Assembly: GCF_032854445.1 (NCBI RefSeq)
Contig: NC_088307.1
Span: 10,602,001-10,666,000, forward strand
Direction: 5' to 3'
DNA: 64,000 nucleotides
DNA from: Liolophura sinensis
Taxonomy: Eukaryota; Mollusca; Polyplacophora; Chitonida; Chitonidae
The first letter of the stretch is position 1. Every line of letters begins with the position of its first letter. This document shows positions 11,379-23,365 of the stretch, piece after piece. The position numbers and the translations under genes are program-made. The notes beneath the pieces were generated by a model. The model was not told the origin of the DNA. It saw only the letters and a program-made list of their open reading frames with translations, and did no database searches.

Positions 11379-12278
11379 TCAGCTCTCCAATTTTCTCCAG
11401 CAACCCACAGCTTTCTTGACCAAAGACGAGTTCGCTCTGAATACTGGAAACGTGTTACAAATGGCTTCCACGAGACTGTCGTCTGTGTCATATCTTTGAT
11501 CTTCTAATTTTCGATCATGGTTTTCTTTCAGTATGATATCATTTCGCAGTGCGCATGCTTTTTGATCCGAAAACAGTGTGCATCTCAGAACTCTGTGAGA
11601 GGAAGTAGACGAAGGATTTTGAAAGACCTGGTCAAAACATTTGTTTATATCCTCTAACGTCTGTGGTTTTAACTCGAAATCGTAGTATCTCTTCCACATC
11701 CCCTGCGGCGACTCATGTATCTCGTCATTCTGGCCAGTTTCACGAGATAAATGCAGGCGTAATATTTTTCCATCTTTTTTCACAAACTTGTAACGCAGGA
11801 ATGACTGATGATATTCCACTGATTCCTTTTCGAAGTTCAAATCAACTGCTTCGAATGTCGGGAAGCCACATCCGGCGTCGATCAAAAACAAATCTCCCTG
11901 ACTGGCGACATTTCGGGCGATCGCCACGACGTGGTTATCGGGAAGTCTGACAGAAGACCTCACAAGAAAAACATCGTAATGCAGTCCACGGAGAAGGGCA
12001 AACATGAAGACGTTTAACTCATAGCAAAGCCCACCAAATCCACTCATGACATTCTCTCGTACTCGGGACCAACCTGGACGAAACCTGTCGGTGTGAGGCA
12101 AGACGTGAAGGGTAATCGATTGAATCGGAACTCGTTGATGATAGGAACTGATTATGTCGTTCAGAAGTTGAAGCGGAGCGGTTTGAAGCCTATTTTCGGC
12201 GTTTTCAACACAGAGATTTTCCTTAACATACTTGAAACATTCGTCTTGCGACAACAACGGCTCCGAGTTTGATTCCAT
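11379..12278 (-). CDS. Arylamine N-acetyltransferase-like protein 2
   Basis: Predicted 299-residue acetyl-CoA-dependent acetyltransferase, paralogous along its whole length to the protein at 4746-5636. Triad residues are Cys85 (GGLCYELN), His116 (DNHVV) and Asp134 (LIDAGCGFP); RVPIQSITLH lies near residue 49. The blocks SSYHQRVPIQ, FGGLCYELNVFMFALL, RNVASQGDLF and AVDLNFE are shared nearly unchanged, while N and C termini differ. Start at the ATG at 12278, a few codons after the acceptor TCTTTCGTTCCAG (AG at 12296-12297), so this gene too has a leader intron. Same strand as the first copy, 5.7 kb away: a tandem duplication. As there, the residue before the active-site GG is not Arg (Phe here). 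Both copies keep the triad and look active. Substrate not inferable. Confidence 0.9.
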   Translation of the reverse strand: MESNSEPLLSQDECFKYVKENLCVENAENRLQTAPLQLLNDIISSYHQRVPIQSITLHVLPHTDRFRPGWSRVRENVMSGFGGLCYELNVFMFALLRGLHYDVFLVRSSVRLPDNHVVAIARNVASQGDLFLIDAGCGFPTFEAVDLNFEKESVEYHQSFLRYKFVKKDGKILRLHLSRETGQNDEIHESPQGMWKRYYDFELKPQTLEDINKCFDQVFQNPSSTSSHRVLRCTLFSDQKACALRNDIILKENHDRKLEDQRYDTDDSLVEAICNTFPVFRANSSLVKKAVGCWRKLES

Positions 12279-12357
12279 CGAGACAGTCTCTTAAACTGGA
12301 ACGAAAGAGTTAAGATAAAGATCATTTACTCTGATTATTTATTAGTCTGTTTGACTC

Positions 12358-12422
12358 CTGTCATTTTAAGGCCGTACTCATTTATTTCGCGTTAAACCCC
12401 AAGCACTCACTCACTGATTTAT
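12358..12422 (-). mobile_element. SINE family C, 3' end fragment
   Basis: A short match to the family-C end: GGCCGTACTCATTT, then CGCGTTAAACCCCAAGCACTCACTCACT. Strand is taken from the tail orientation (opposite to the copies with GAGT on plus), so it is tentative. Confidence 0.4.
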
Positions 12423-13260
12423 TTCTCTAAGCTGCTCATGGTGGCACAGAGATGATAACCGCTCGTGTGACCGTGCAGTGTCCGTATTCATAAACAGTTT
12501 TAAGTTTTAAGAATTAATACTTCAATAATATTGAAATCATTCCCCTCAAATAAAATACGTAAATATGTGCTTATAAAATCCTTACCACAATACTTACAGA
12601 AGAAAATTCTTATAAATTAAGTGCGTGTTCTTTGCTAACAGCAGGGCTTTTCAGAAACAAAGATACATTTGGTACAACGAGTTGTCACGTGAGCTTCATT
12701 ATATTCGTCCTTATACCCTTGCTTAAAAGTTAAGTGTTTTTATTATAATAAAAATTGAAAAAATAACAGTATTAAAGTTTTTCCTCAAATCTTTACGGGC
12801 CCAGTTATGTGAAATACGTGCCCAGTTATGTGGAATACGGGCCCAGTTGTCTTCCACCAATATGGTGTACACAGCTGTAGGCCTACGTTACATTTGGGGA
12901 AGTGAGAGAGACTTTAGTTTAGGCTACTTGTGCCAGTTGTTCAAAACTGTGATTAACCGTAATGATGTTATACAGTGTCACCAGTTCCCTTCCCCACCCT
13001 CCCCCCCACCCAAAAAGCCATATTAATTTGGTTATCTGACTTCGATTCCCAGGGCAAACATACCACGGCCACAATTGTAACATGTGTCCTGTTTAGAATG
13101 GGACTTGAATAGGCATGGTTTTATGTATATAGGCCTATGTATGTAGGCCTGTGTAGGGGTTATATCTGCATGTAGACCTATGTATGTATGTATGTATGTA
13201 TGTATGCAAGTAAGTACGTACGTGTATATGTATGCTTGCATGGGGCACCGGTAATCGTAC
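12423..13260. other. Stretch without a gene; small ATGT microsatellite
   Basis: AT-rich. A (TATG)n tract lies at 13179-13208. No exon-like segment recognised. The non-coding first exon of the second NAT-like gene should be here or beyond. Confidence 0.4.
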
Positions 13261-13264
13261 TCTG

Positions 13265-13565
13265 CAATTTTTAAGTCTTATGAAGACGAAGAATCACGTG
13301 GTGTGTGTACATATACTGTGTCTTCTTGTGACAGACCATGCCGCCTAAATGCTACCGCTACTGAAGTATCATGCCGAAGACATCAGACATGACACTCCAC
13401 CCAGTCACTCTATAGGCAGGCCTACTGACACCGGGCCAACCAGTATTGTTTCCTAGCTCTAACGTCTCAGTACAAGGCACCAAGCGGGGCTGCAACAAGT
13501 ACCATGTGTCTTTATCCCTGGTCTCCCTACTTCGAGGCGAGCGCTCTAGGAATAGGTCATCGAAA
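13265..13565 (-). mobile_element. SINE family B, diverged
   Basis: Contains GAAGACATCAGACATGACAC, CTGACACCGGGCCAACCAGT, CTAACGTCTCAGT and a CTTCGAGGCGAGCGCTC head remnant, all in the order of family B on the minus strand. Confidence 0.65.
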
Positions 13566-14364
13566 CGGGCTCCGACACGGATGGACAGTTACCGTTGCAA
13601 CAACAACGGCAGTGGCCGATATCATATAAGTAATAGAAACGCACCTTGGCTTCTTTAAGTGAATAAGCAGCGGCTTTGTGAAAACACCAGCATTCCTGGC
13701 TATCCGGATGTCTGGGAACTGGTTACTTTAAGCGGCTAATTGTACTTACAACGCATTCACGATGTGCTCTGTCTAGAAGTTACCTTTAGTCAAGCAAGTG
13801 CAAAGGGAAATAAGCCACATACCATCGTCTCTGACATGGATTATCTCCCTTTATCTCGATTTAAAGGGCAAGTAAAATATTACGGGACAAATTACCTGTC
13901 AGTTCGATCTTGCTGTGAAGTGTAAAACGAGGGGATAAAACGTTTTCTTTTGCGTTGTGTCCATACCTCCACTTCCAAACTCACACGCCCAAGAACTTTT
14001 GTCATTCACTGTATTGGCTGATATACTTAAATATATAGCTTAAAGGAGAAGACCGCACTTATAAGATTGAGCACCATTAGAGAGGTCTCTAAACAATTTG
14101 TTTTTGTTTTTAATTGCTTTTTTATCATTTAATGAAATTCAAGCAAATGTTCAAAGTGTGAAGTGGCATTTTATGTAGGCGATACTGACAGCGTTACATC
14201 AGTTTTTCGCTTACAGGCGAATGTTTTGGGAACCGTATTGCAGAAATTTTTTCTATAATCGATCGATGATTTCCGCAGTTTATCGTTCGTTGAAGGCGTC
14301 TTTGTCTTCTATCAATGTGGTGTGCATAATGTACATCACATGTGGGGAAATTTGTCAGCAAAAT
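13566..14364. other. Stretch with no recognised feature
   Basis: No exon-like segment, SINE or transposon motif seen. Confidence 0.35.
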
Positions 14365-14455
14365 TCCCCCCCCTCCCCAGGGGAACTAAATGCCACACTA
14401 TGAGTGAAACATTCTTGAGTACGGCATCAAACACCAATGAAATAAATTTAAATGA
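14365..14455 (+). mobile_element. SINE family A, 3' fragment
   Basis: CCCCAGGGGAACTAAATG, then GAGTGAAACATTCTTGAGTACGGCATCAAACACCAATGAAATAAAT; only the last third of the element. Confidence 0.7.
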
Positions 14456-14689
14456 ATTGATCTTTTAAATGTTAAGGTTATATTTAGGTGATCTAATTTA
14501 GACATTACCACTCGAGTTTTGAACAGATTTTATAGCATGTCTTGGCGTTGCAGCCTCATAACATCTTTTATCATATACCCACCTGATACAGAGCCCCCTG
14601 ATATAGATGTACGTCGTCATTTTTTTTGTGTCGTCTGCTTCGTGATTTTTGGCGTCAAATTACATTCCGCAACGATGATAGCCGTCGAT

Positions 14690-15319
14690 GTCAAACTATA
14701 TGACTGTCTGGCAGAGGCGTACAAAGTCTACAAGGACCACAGGCCACCGAAAATGTGAACAGCCGACAATCCATTTTACCTCGGCATCAATTACAAAAGA
14801 AAAGCTTGCAGTAATGTATGGTACAAATGCCAACCAATGGGAGAGCACACCCTAAAATCAATTATGAAAACCATGGCAAAACGATCGAACTTACCTGGCC
14901 GTTTTACAAACCACAGTGCCCGCAAAACAACATGTAACCGTCTCCTTCATGCTGGCGTAGCTCCCACGGCTATTATGCAACTCACTGGCCACAAAAATGT
15001 TGCGAGTATAAATAATTACGCTGTTTTTTTTTCTCATGGTATGCAGGAAAAGATGAGCCACATCATTTCAAATGCACCAGTCACACAGCCTTCCGCTGCG
15101 AGCGCAACTCTTCCTCCCCAACCTGGTACATCCACAGAAATTGATGCAGCTGTCCCATCATCTTCTACAGTACAGAATGATCTGTTTGTTTTACAGAATT
15201 TCACACACAATGTAAACCATGCCACTAGAACATGTACAACTGCCAGTATTTTCCAGGGTGCATCCTTCTCAAATTGCACTTTCCACCTCAATTTCTGCCA
15301 CGGATCAGCTGCTCACTAA
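14690..15319 (+). pseudogene. Crypton-like tyrosine recombinase, C-terminal part, with in-frame stop
   Basis: The reading frame contains the C-terminal half of a tyrosine recombinase of the Crypton / KIAA1958-ZMYM (DUF3504) type. Such enzymes cut and join DNA through a tyrosine. Visible: YDCLAEAYKVYKDHRPPKM, then FYLGINYKRK..SNVWYKCQPMG, then the catalytic core HSARKTTCNRLL (Arg) and QLTGHKNVASINNYA (His and the nucleophile Tyr). A Ser/Thr/Pro-rich tail ends with the SFSNCTFHLNF motif typical of these proteins, then a stop at 15317-15319. The frame is interrupted by TGA at 14756-14758, between two conserved blocks that stay in the same frame, so this is a simple nonsense mutation. No 5' catalytic region is seen upstream, so the copy is also truncated. 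Recently decayed transposon, or a host-derived relative. Confidence 0.8.
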
Positions 15320-16100
15320 CTTTGTTGACAAACTCTTTCAAGAACTCACAGAGACTTCAGCAAATTTAAAGAACTTTCAGTCATCCACATGCAATTAAAT
15401 CACTTCTTCACTTCTAAAATTGGTGGTTGACCTGATTTTTTTAGCTCACTTTACAGCTGCTATACTCAATTTCAGAATGTCACTTGTTAAGTTTGAGATG
15501 ATGTTTACATAAACGTTACAGTTCTTGCATTCAGATAGCATCTGTGTTTTGAAAAGCCAGCTATACTTACTTGATGCTGCATAAATAATATTTCCACGCT
15601 TTTTCAAGTCTTTGTTTAATTTTATTTTATGTTTTTATTTATTTATTTATTTTTTAAACCACTGTTTGTATCTTCTGCGAGTGGTCAACTATTTTGAAAT
15701 ATGCTATATTTAGGACGAAATCCATGTGCGCGTAATAGTTTGTGAACGTCATGAAGGCCTGTGCACTGCCAGACACTATACGCTAAGCAAAGTAGTCAAA
15801 GTAAGCAAAGAAATATCTGGATTTTATGTCCCCAAAGTATTGTCAATAGAAGGTATATGATAAATAGATTATCAGCCCTGCGGGATCGGTCGATACGGCG
15901 ACGCAAACGCAGATAACTTCAGCAGATACGACGATGCAGATCAGCACAGTGTGATGATAATCTCTATTTAAATGTACTATAAACCATTGTTCTGAAGTAA
16001 TGAATGCGCCATAATGAAGAACTATTCATTCACTTGAAATGGTTTATACTGTTGGAGGAAGCCATGCAAAGCCCATACTCAGAGAAGTATGACTAAACGG
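15320..16100. other. Stretch between Crypton remnant and zinc-finger satellite
   Basis: The first part is probably the 3' region of the Crypton-like element. The rest is AT-rich with no recognised exon. Confidence 0.35.
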
Positions 16101-16975
16101 GTTATCACACTTTACATTGGAAGGCTTCTTCTTTTGTGTGAGTTGTGATATGTGAAGCTAGATTTGTCTTGTGACTTCATCTGTTATCACACTTTACATT
16201 GGAACGCTTCTTCTTTTTGTGTGTGTTTTCATGTGTTTAGCTAGATTTGTCTTGTGACTTCATCTGTTGTCACACTTTACATTGGAACGCTTCTTCTTTT
16301 TGTGTGTGTTCTCATGTGTTTAGCTAGATTTGTCTTGTGACTACATCTGTTATCACACTTTACATTAAAACGCATCTTCTTTTTGTGTGTGTTTTCATGT
16401 GTTTAGCTAGATTTGTCTTGTGACTTCATCTGTTGTCACACTTTACATTGGAACGCTTCTTCTTTTTGTGTGTGTTCTCATGTGTTTAGCTAGATTTGTC
16501 TTGTGACTTCATCTGTTATCACACTTTACATTGGAACGCTTCTTCTTTTTGTGTGTGTTTTCATGTGTTTAGCTAGATTTGTCTTGTGACTACATCTGTT
16601 ATCACACTTTACATTAAAACGCATCTTTTTTTGTGTGTGTTTTCATGTGTTTAGCTAGATTTGTCTTGTGACTACATCTGTTATCACACTTTACATCGAA
16701 AAGTTTCTCCTTTTTGTGTGAGTTCCGATGTGTGTGGATAGACTGGCCTTCGCACTACATCTGTTATCACACTTTACATTGGAAAGCTTTTCCTTTTGTG
16801 TGAGTTCTGTGGTGTGTAGCTAAATTTGTCTTCAGAATGTATCTTTTGTCACACTTTGTACATCTGAAGGGTTTCTCACCAGTGTGAGTTTTGATATGGA
16901 GGGTCAGATAACTCCTCTGAATACACCTATAATCACACCAGGTATATCTGAGTGCTTTCTCACAAGTGTTAGTTA
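16101..16975 (-). pseudogene. C2H2 zinc-finger array degraded into an 83-bp satellite
   Basis: On the minus strand from 16975 a frame encodes genuine C2H2 fingers: CDYRCIQRSYLTLHIKTH, linker TGEKPF, CTKCDKRYILKTNLATHHRTH, then FQCKV and a stop. C2H2 fingers bind DNA in nuclear transcription factors; a finger plus linker is 28 codons (84 bases). The anchor GTTATCACAC / GTTGTCACAC (plus strand) recurs at 16101, 16183, 16266, 16349, 16432, 16515, 16598, 16680 and 16763, mostly 83 bases apart. The two units nearest the N terminus keep 84. The 83-base units share a 2-base loss (in the CKVCDNRC segment) and a 1-base gain (in the linker), so no unit reads through. Units at 16349 and 16598 are nearly identical, giving a 249-base higher-order period. 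The expansion therefore followed loss of function. Confidence 0.85.
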
Positions 16976-17062
16976 AAATGGCTCTTGTTGCTTCCTCGCT
17001 TGGGGCTCAGCACTGAGAGGTTAGAACCAGGAAACGTGATTAGTTGGCCCGGTGTCAGTACG
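16976..17062 (+). mobile_element. SINE family B, internal fragment
   Basis: CTTGTTGCTTCCTCGCTTGGGGCTCAGCACTGAGAGGTTAG.. GTTGGCCCGGTGTCAGTA; head and 3' end absent. It abuts the zinc-finger satellite. Confidence 0.8.
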
Positions 17063-17224
17063 GAATTTGCTTTAATACTTTAACAATTGACAATCTGCAG
17101 TGTGAAAACTTCTTTTTGTCATGTGTCACAAAATCTAAATGTCGTTTGACCATGTGTCTGCGTTTCACACCATTGTGGTTTACTTCGAGCTGTGTCTCTA
17201 TAAAATTGTATGTTGCTGTTAGTT

Positions 17225-17405
17225 CTAATCCACTCTATGCTGTCTTCCTCTCCGGCTGTACGTGGAAGGTCTACCAGCAACCTGAGGATAGTCTTGGGTT
17301 TCCCCCGGGCTCTGTCCGTTTCCTCCCACAATAATGCTGGCCGCCGTCGTAAAAATGAAATTTTCTTGAGTACGGAGTAAAACACCTATGAAATAAATAA
17401 ATGAA
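17225..17405 (+). mobile_element. SINE family A, 5'-truncated
   Basis: From CTCTATGCTGTCTTCCTCTCCGGC through GTTTCCCCCGGGCTCTGTCC, the central domain and an AAATAAATAAAT tail. Confidence 0.88.
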
Positions 17406-17689
17406 AAAATCTGCCCCGGAACTTAGTTTACTTCAGATAGTGTGCCCATTGACATTGTGTACCGTTTCTACATGTAAAGGCCTAGTCTGTTTTTGGAATG
17501 GCTCACACTGTGTGTCTGTATAGTTGCCTGTCTGTCTGCTTTTCCAAACCTCCTATATTCTATTCCGCGGTGTATTTTAATACCGCTTTGAATGCTTACA
17601 CGAAATCTTACGCATTGTTTGCTGTGGATGTCTACTTTGTCTTACTGAACAAGCTGAATATCACGTCATGTTTCCATGTACACGCAGTA

Positions 17690-17905
17690 CCCCAGGAGCC
17701 TCTCACCAATGCGTTCATTGAGAGTTCAAGTCCAGCTCATGCTGGCTTCCTCTCTGGCCGTAAGTGGGATGGTCTGTCAGCAACGTGCGGATGGTCGTGG
17801 GTTTCCCTCGTGCTCTGCCTGGTTTCCTCCCACCATAATGATGGCCGCCGTCGAATAACTGAAATATTCCTGAGTACGGCGTAAAACACCAATCAAATCA
17901 AATCA
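17690..17905 (+). mobile_element. SINE family A, nearly complete
   Basis: Starts within the tRNA-derived head (CCCCAGGAGCCTCTCACCAATGCG) and continues to an AATCAAATC tail. Only the extreme 5' end is missing. Confidence 0.9.
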
Positions 17906-18110
17906 AAATTTAGCCAGCTGTCTGTATTCAGCTGTCTGTAAAATCAGTTATACTCGCAGTGACACGTAACAACACAATCTCTACACATCGATATGTATAT
18001 ATCGATATGTGGGAAGTTCATATTCTTGCAAAGAAAATGAAGTTAGAACACTTTCTTAAATTTATAATGTTAAACTCCATAAGCTTTGTTTCGACACCAA
18101 GCAGTCCTTG
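17906..18110 (-). repeat. Dispersed repeat family D, copy 1
   Basis: Read on the minus strand it shares with 18540-18755 and 62935-63170 the ordered blocks AGCTTATGGAGTTTAACATTAT, GTTACGTGTCACT and TTTTACAGACAGCTGAAT..CTGGCTA. About 200 bases; origin unknown. Confidence 0.65.
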
Positions 18111-18207
18111 CCTGGCATAATTATACAGATACCAGTGGCATGCTTGATATTGGGCAGAGTTCAATATGTTTTGACAAAGGACGACACCAGTTATCTAAAG
18201 TGCTATA

Positions 18208-18370
18208 TTTATTTATTTGATTGGTGTTTTTACGCTGTACTCAAGAATACTTCAGCTATACGACAGCGGCCAGTATTATGGTGGGAGGGAATCGGGCAGA
18301 GCGCGGGGGGCTCATGGGTTGCGCTAGCGACCGCTAGACGCTGCGCTAGCTCGCTAACCAACTGGGCGAC
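18208..18370 (-). mobile_element. SINE family A, with internal deletion
   Basis: Tail, central domain and GGAATCGGGCAGAGC are followed directly by the head (GCTAGCTCGCTAACCAACTGGGC); the middle of the element is missing. Confidence 0.8.
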
Positions 18371-18539
18371 AGTTGCATGTTATGAAATTCTGTTATAAAA
18401 CCGAAAACAATGGAGTATATTCACTGAGGCAGGAGTGTAGCTGTGTCATTATGAGTTCTAAATGCATGTTGGTGCAGCTATTGTAAAACAAATTACTGTC
18501 CTCGCCCATTGCTCTGCATGTTACTTATTTCTGAATTAG

Positions 18540-18755
18540 TATGACGTAACCCGAGACAATGAGATCTTGGTGTTGAAACCAGGCTTATGAAGTTAACATA
18601 ATGCATTACAAAAAGTATTATAACTGCATTTTTGTTGTGTTTTTGTGTGTGGCTTGTGTAGTAACGTGTCACTGAAGAAAGGCAATTTTCGTAGAGAGTG
18701 ATTTTATAGACAGCTGAATAAAAGCGACTGGCTAAAAAGAGACTACAATAGAATA
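18540..18755 (+). repeat. Dispersed repeat family D, copy 2
   Basis: Contains GAAACCAGGCTTATGAAGTTAACAT, GTAACGTGTCACT, TTTATAGACAGCTGAATAAAAGCGACTGGCTAAAAAG, in the same order as the copy at 62935-63170. Confidence 0.7.
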
Positions 18756-19729
18756 AATTTTTTTCCTCCACCTCTACGAAAATGTTGGATTTGACGTCAT
18801 TAAAGATTTTATTTTTATGAGGGTATTGACCTCGATTTTTTGGTATGCAATTGCCCTAAACTGAGGTCACATCAAATGGGCCAACATGACCTACATAGAG
18901 CAAGAGTGAGGTCCATATCCACTTGTGTTTTAGCCTGGATTAACCGGATACTTATCACGTCCATTGAAATAAGCATTCCATAAAGTGATCTGTTTACACG
19001 AATATCTTGGTACCACAAATGTAGCAATGTTCTTGGTGTATTCTTACATAAATTCCATAACGCCCTGTACTGTTTGTGAGTCTTTATGTTTTTAACGCTG
19101 ACAAGTGTCGAATGGAACAAAGAAACAGAGACATAAAATGTCAGCTCATTGCACAAACGGGGGGTGGGGGGTGGTGTACTGGGAGTGATGAGGATCGTTC
19201 TCCATTTGTTAGAGGGATTCCCCACGGCATGCGACCAACTCGTCACACGCACGTGTGTGTGTATCACAATCAAATGGGAGTTTAACCTACTCACATAACC
19301 TCTAATGCTCTGAATGAGCTATATGTTGCCATTACGACGCGCACCTCCCGGACGTTTTACTGGTATAGGTACAACTATAAATGGCATATAATACTGTCCT
19401 GGAACACTTTAGGTTCCATTCATCTATTTCATATCCAATTAAATGCCATCTGAATCCAAATACAGTAACATACAAAACATGTATTTCTTTCTGCCCCTTG
19501 CATAGCATTTCAGCTCTGTTTTGTTGCTGGTCTTTGGTGTGCACCCTAATGTGTAGTCAACCTTATCCCAAACAGCCTTTGAATACCTAAATTGCAAGTT
19601 CGCTACCTATTTCCGGTGTCTGCCTTTATAAATGGCGCATACCGATGAAATTCACATCATTAAGTGATTTACGGTAAACGATTGCTGATCAAGGTAGCAT
19701 TTAGAAGAACCATGTGCATGGCACTGGCT
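18756..19729. other. Stretch with no recognised feature
   Basis: No exon-like segment or known repeat seen on either strand. Confidence 0.35.
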
Positions 19730-19985
19730 GTTAGAGGTTAGAGCAAGGAAACGTGACTGGTTGGTCTGGTGTCAGTGTAATTGGGTGGGGTGTAATTGGG
19801 TGGGGTGTCATGTCTGAAGTGATGACACTTCAGAGGCGGCAGCACTTTGGCAACATGGACTCGCCCTGCCTCATGAGGACACAGTATATATATACACACA
19901 CCTAATGATTCCTCGTCGTCATATGACTGAAAAATTGTCAAGTACGATGTTAAACCCCAAGCATGCAAACGTTCATTCAATCTTT
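19730..19985 (+). mobile_element. SINE family B, 5'-truncated
   Basis: From TTAGAGCAAGGAAACGTGACTGG through GATGACACTTCAGAGGCGGCAGCAC, CTCGTCGTCATATGACTGAAAAATTG and GTTAAACCCCAAGCATG to an ATTC-type tail. Confidence 0.85.
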
Positions 19986-20265
19986 CACACGGAATTGGAT
20001 GTAGCTTGGTGAGTAACCAATGCGGTGGATTTGAATTCAAGTTCAGTTTAAGCCGGTCAGCTCTCCGATCGCATGTACGTGTGAAGGTCTGCCTCCAGTC
20101 ATTATAATGATGGCCGCCGGGTTAAACAGTATTATTTATTGTGAATGAAATTTTAATCATGACATTAACTCTGTTCGTTTATATCATTTTATTATGGCTA
20201 CTGAGTTTTTCTATGGACTGCAGTAAGCATTTAAAGGCTACTTTTCCTTGTTTTGAAATCCCCAG

Positions 20266-23200
20266 TCTTTCTGCATACATTGCTTGTGGCTGCCGTGTTG
20301 AATGGAGCAGTTCTCACCTCAGTGATTCGACGTGTGTCCTCCGTGATTGACCCTCGCGCTGAGAGTAAGGTGGCCTACGGGTATGAGGGAAGCAGCGAAG
20401 AGAAGCCAATGTTATTGTCACATGATGAACGTTACTCACGTCAGCAGAGATTAATAGACTCTTTTCAAAAAAAATCAGCCGTGCGTGTATTTGCTTATTT
20501 ATTTGATTTGTATTTTACGACATACTCAAGAATATTTCACTTATACGACGGCTGCCAGCGTTATGGTGGGAAAAACCGGGTAGAAACTGGGGGAAAACCC
20601 ACGACTATCCACAGGCTGCTGGCAGACCTTCCCATGTACGGCCGGAAAGGAATTCAACATGAGCTGAAAGTGAACTCACCGCGACCACATTTACTGGCCG
20701 TGCCTATAAGATGCATTAAATTTTAGTTTATTAGACAAATGTTGAACACATCTTCCACGTCAGCATTGCCCAATTTGCATGTGCAATGTGTATAGAGATT
20801 CCTTCCTGTATGGTTACAATATACAGTATGTCACAAACTATTTCATAGGCACTAAACCTTTCTGAGGAATGTAGGTTTTGGTTTATTTATTTACTACCTA
20901 TAAAATTGCATGCGATACGTTTTTAGATATGGTTAGAGGAAACCGTAATGTCCAGTATAAACCACCGATCTATGGCAAATTACTCTGGAAATGTCCCCAT
21001 GTGCTACGCAGAGACATGTACACCATATTGGAGGAGTACAAATGGTTTTTAACTACTGCAACATATGAACGTCGTCCAGAGCTTATTGTCAAAAAGGCCA
21101 GTGACAGCGAGGGAATCTGAAAATTTCCTGTCCCATCAGGATTTGGACCCTCACTTCTTTTATTCCAGCGTTGTAAAAGCAAGGCATTTCCAATCATCAG
21201 GCCACAGCCCCTCTCCCCCCCCCCCCCTGTGGGTTTTGAGTACTGACACTAAGCACTTTTGGAGAACACATGGATGAAAATTTTCTGTACAAACCCATTA
21301 TGTGGAAGGCACTTGCCCTTTATGAGACAGGAACCGTTTTGCTGTAATTAAGCCCTTTCGGTGTTGTGAAGTGTGATGTAGAAAGGCAAGATAGTTACCC
21401 GGGGGTTACTAGAGAAGATGTTCACATTTCCCCTACGCCAAGATCAACTGTCTTGCAGGCAGGTGACGTTGAAAAAAATTAAGGCGTCATCATTGTCTAA
21501 TTTGCAAGGACATTTTTGCGATACTGGACACTGGTACATTTGGCAATACACGAAGCAAATATGACGTCAATCAGAGGAGCGGGTGCGGGGTAGGACAGAC
21601 ATGCATCAAACAGAGACTCTGCCCCTTTAGAATTCTGCTCTCTCGATGTTTGTGAGGCCTTGGTGAAGATAAGAGGCTAAGTCTAAGTGCGAATGCAGTA
21701 AATTACTTATCCCAATAAATTCTAGGCGTTGTGTGCTAACGATACAACGTCTAAATCATTAGGCTATTGATTAGTCTGATTATATGTGTACATGCATAAT
21801 TTTTAGAAGCCTCAACGTTTTATTGATACCCTCTCTCTTGCCTGATAACCCTTGGCTTTTCCAGAAGACCTACTGCATACAAATAAACTGTTGCCTTCAG
21901 GGTGAAAATTTAACTTGAGACACAGTAATTAATTTAAGATTTAAAGTTTTTTTCCAAAGAGTCAGCCACTCATAATAAGAGTATCCATATATACGAGATT
22001 TGACAAATTTGTGCTTGACTGTAGTTTTATTCCAACACTTTCACTATTTCCGATACGTATACATGTAATTGCTCTGTAAGACAGTGCTATAGGCTAAAAC
22101 ATACATCCGCAGCATTCACCATTTTCTATATATTAAGTGTTTTATGGAATGTAACCAGTAGGCCAACAGTGAAATCCTGATCTGCATTTAATACACGCAT
22201 GTGTTCATAACTATTTCCATTTTTTTTCACAAATATTCCTTCTTAATTAAGAAAACACATTTTCCTTGTGAAAAGTAAAACAACATAGTCTATAATTATT
22301 AAAATTCCAAAGTTTAGAGAATTTCCCTTTAGTCTAACATCGTCATGGTTGAAATATTTTTCCGAAATAATTAAGATAATATCAAAAATTATGAATTTAT
22401 TCATCTACTGATCCTTCATGAATTCTTTTTCTTCTGTGATGGTAGACATTTTCCGTTTATAACTAAAATGTACTTAGTATTTCAGTAACACTTCAGCTTC
22501 ATAAATACATGGGGCGCCTCTTTGGCTCAGTCGGTTAGAGCGCTAGCGCAGCGTAATGACCCAGGAGTCTCTCACCAATGCGGTCGCTGTGAGCTCAAGT
22601 CCAGCTCATGCTGGCTTCCTCTCCGGCCGTACGTGGGAAGGTCTGCCAGCATGGTCGTGGGTTTCCCCTGGGCGCCGCCCGGTTTCCTCCTACCATAATG
22701 CTGGCCGCCCTCGTATAAGTGAAATATTCTTGAGTGCGGCGTAAAACACTAATGAAATAAATAAATAAATAAATCATAAATACAAACTGAAAACATTTCA
22801 ATCCTTTGTGATATTCAATAACCTCTCTGATCTGCAACATTGAAATTTCTGTGATTTTTCTACATTTTAAACTTTTTGACCTGACATAATGGTCTGCTGA
22901 TCAAATGTAATAATTTTACAGTACAATCAAACAGCATAAAGTACATTTGTTAGACGGTTGTATGCAATATCTAGGTCCATCTTTTTCTTAGTTTTGTTGT
23001 ATTTCTAAATTTGATGACCCGCGTGTAATCTATTATCTTTCTGATTTAAGGGTAATTGCCTGGTGTGTTTATCCAAAATGACGATAAAAATGTCTTTTTT
23101 ACGGAAGAAGATGACTGATGTCTGACATTTATTTTTTGTCGGTGATGAACAAAAACATTTTATTTATTGTTGTTGTTGGCCTACCTACACCGCTTAAACT

Positions 23201-23284
23201 GTGACCGACTCACTCCAAGTGGTCAAACAATAAGTAAATGAATAAATCACGCGCCCTATGCTGCACTGAAATATCACTACCAAA

Positions 23285-23365
<81 letters not shown>

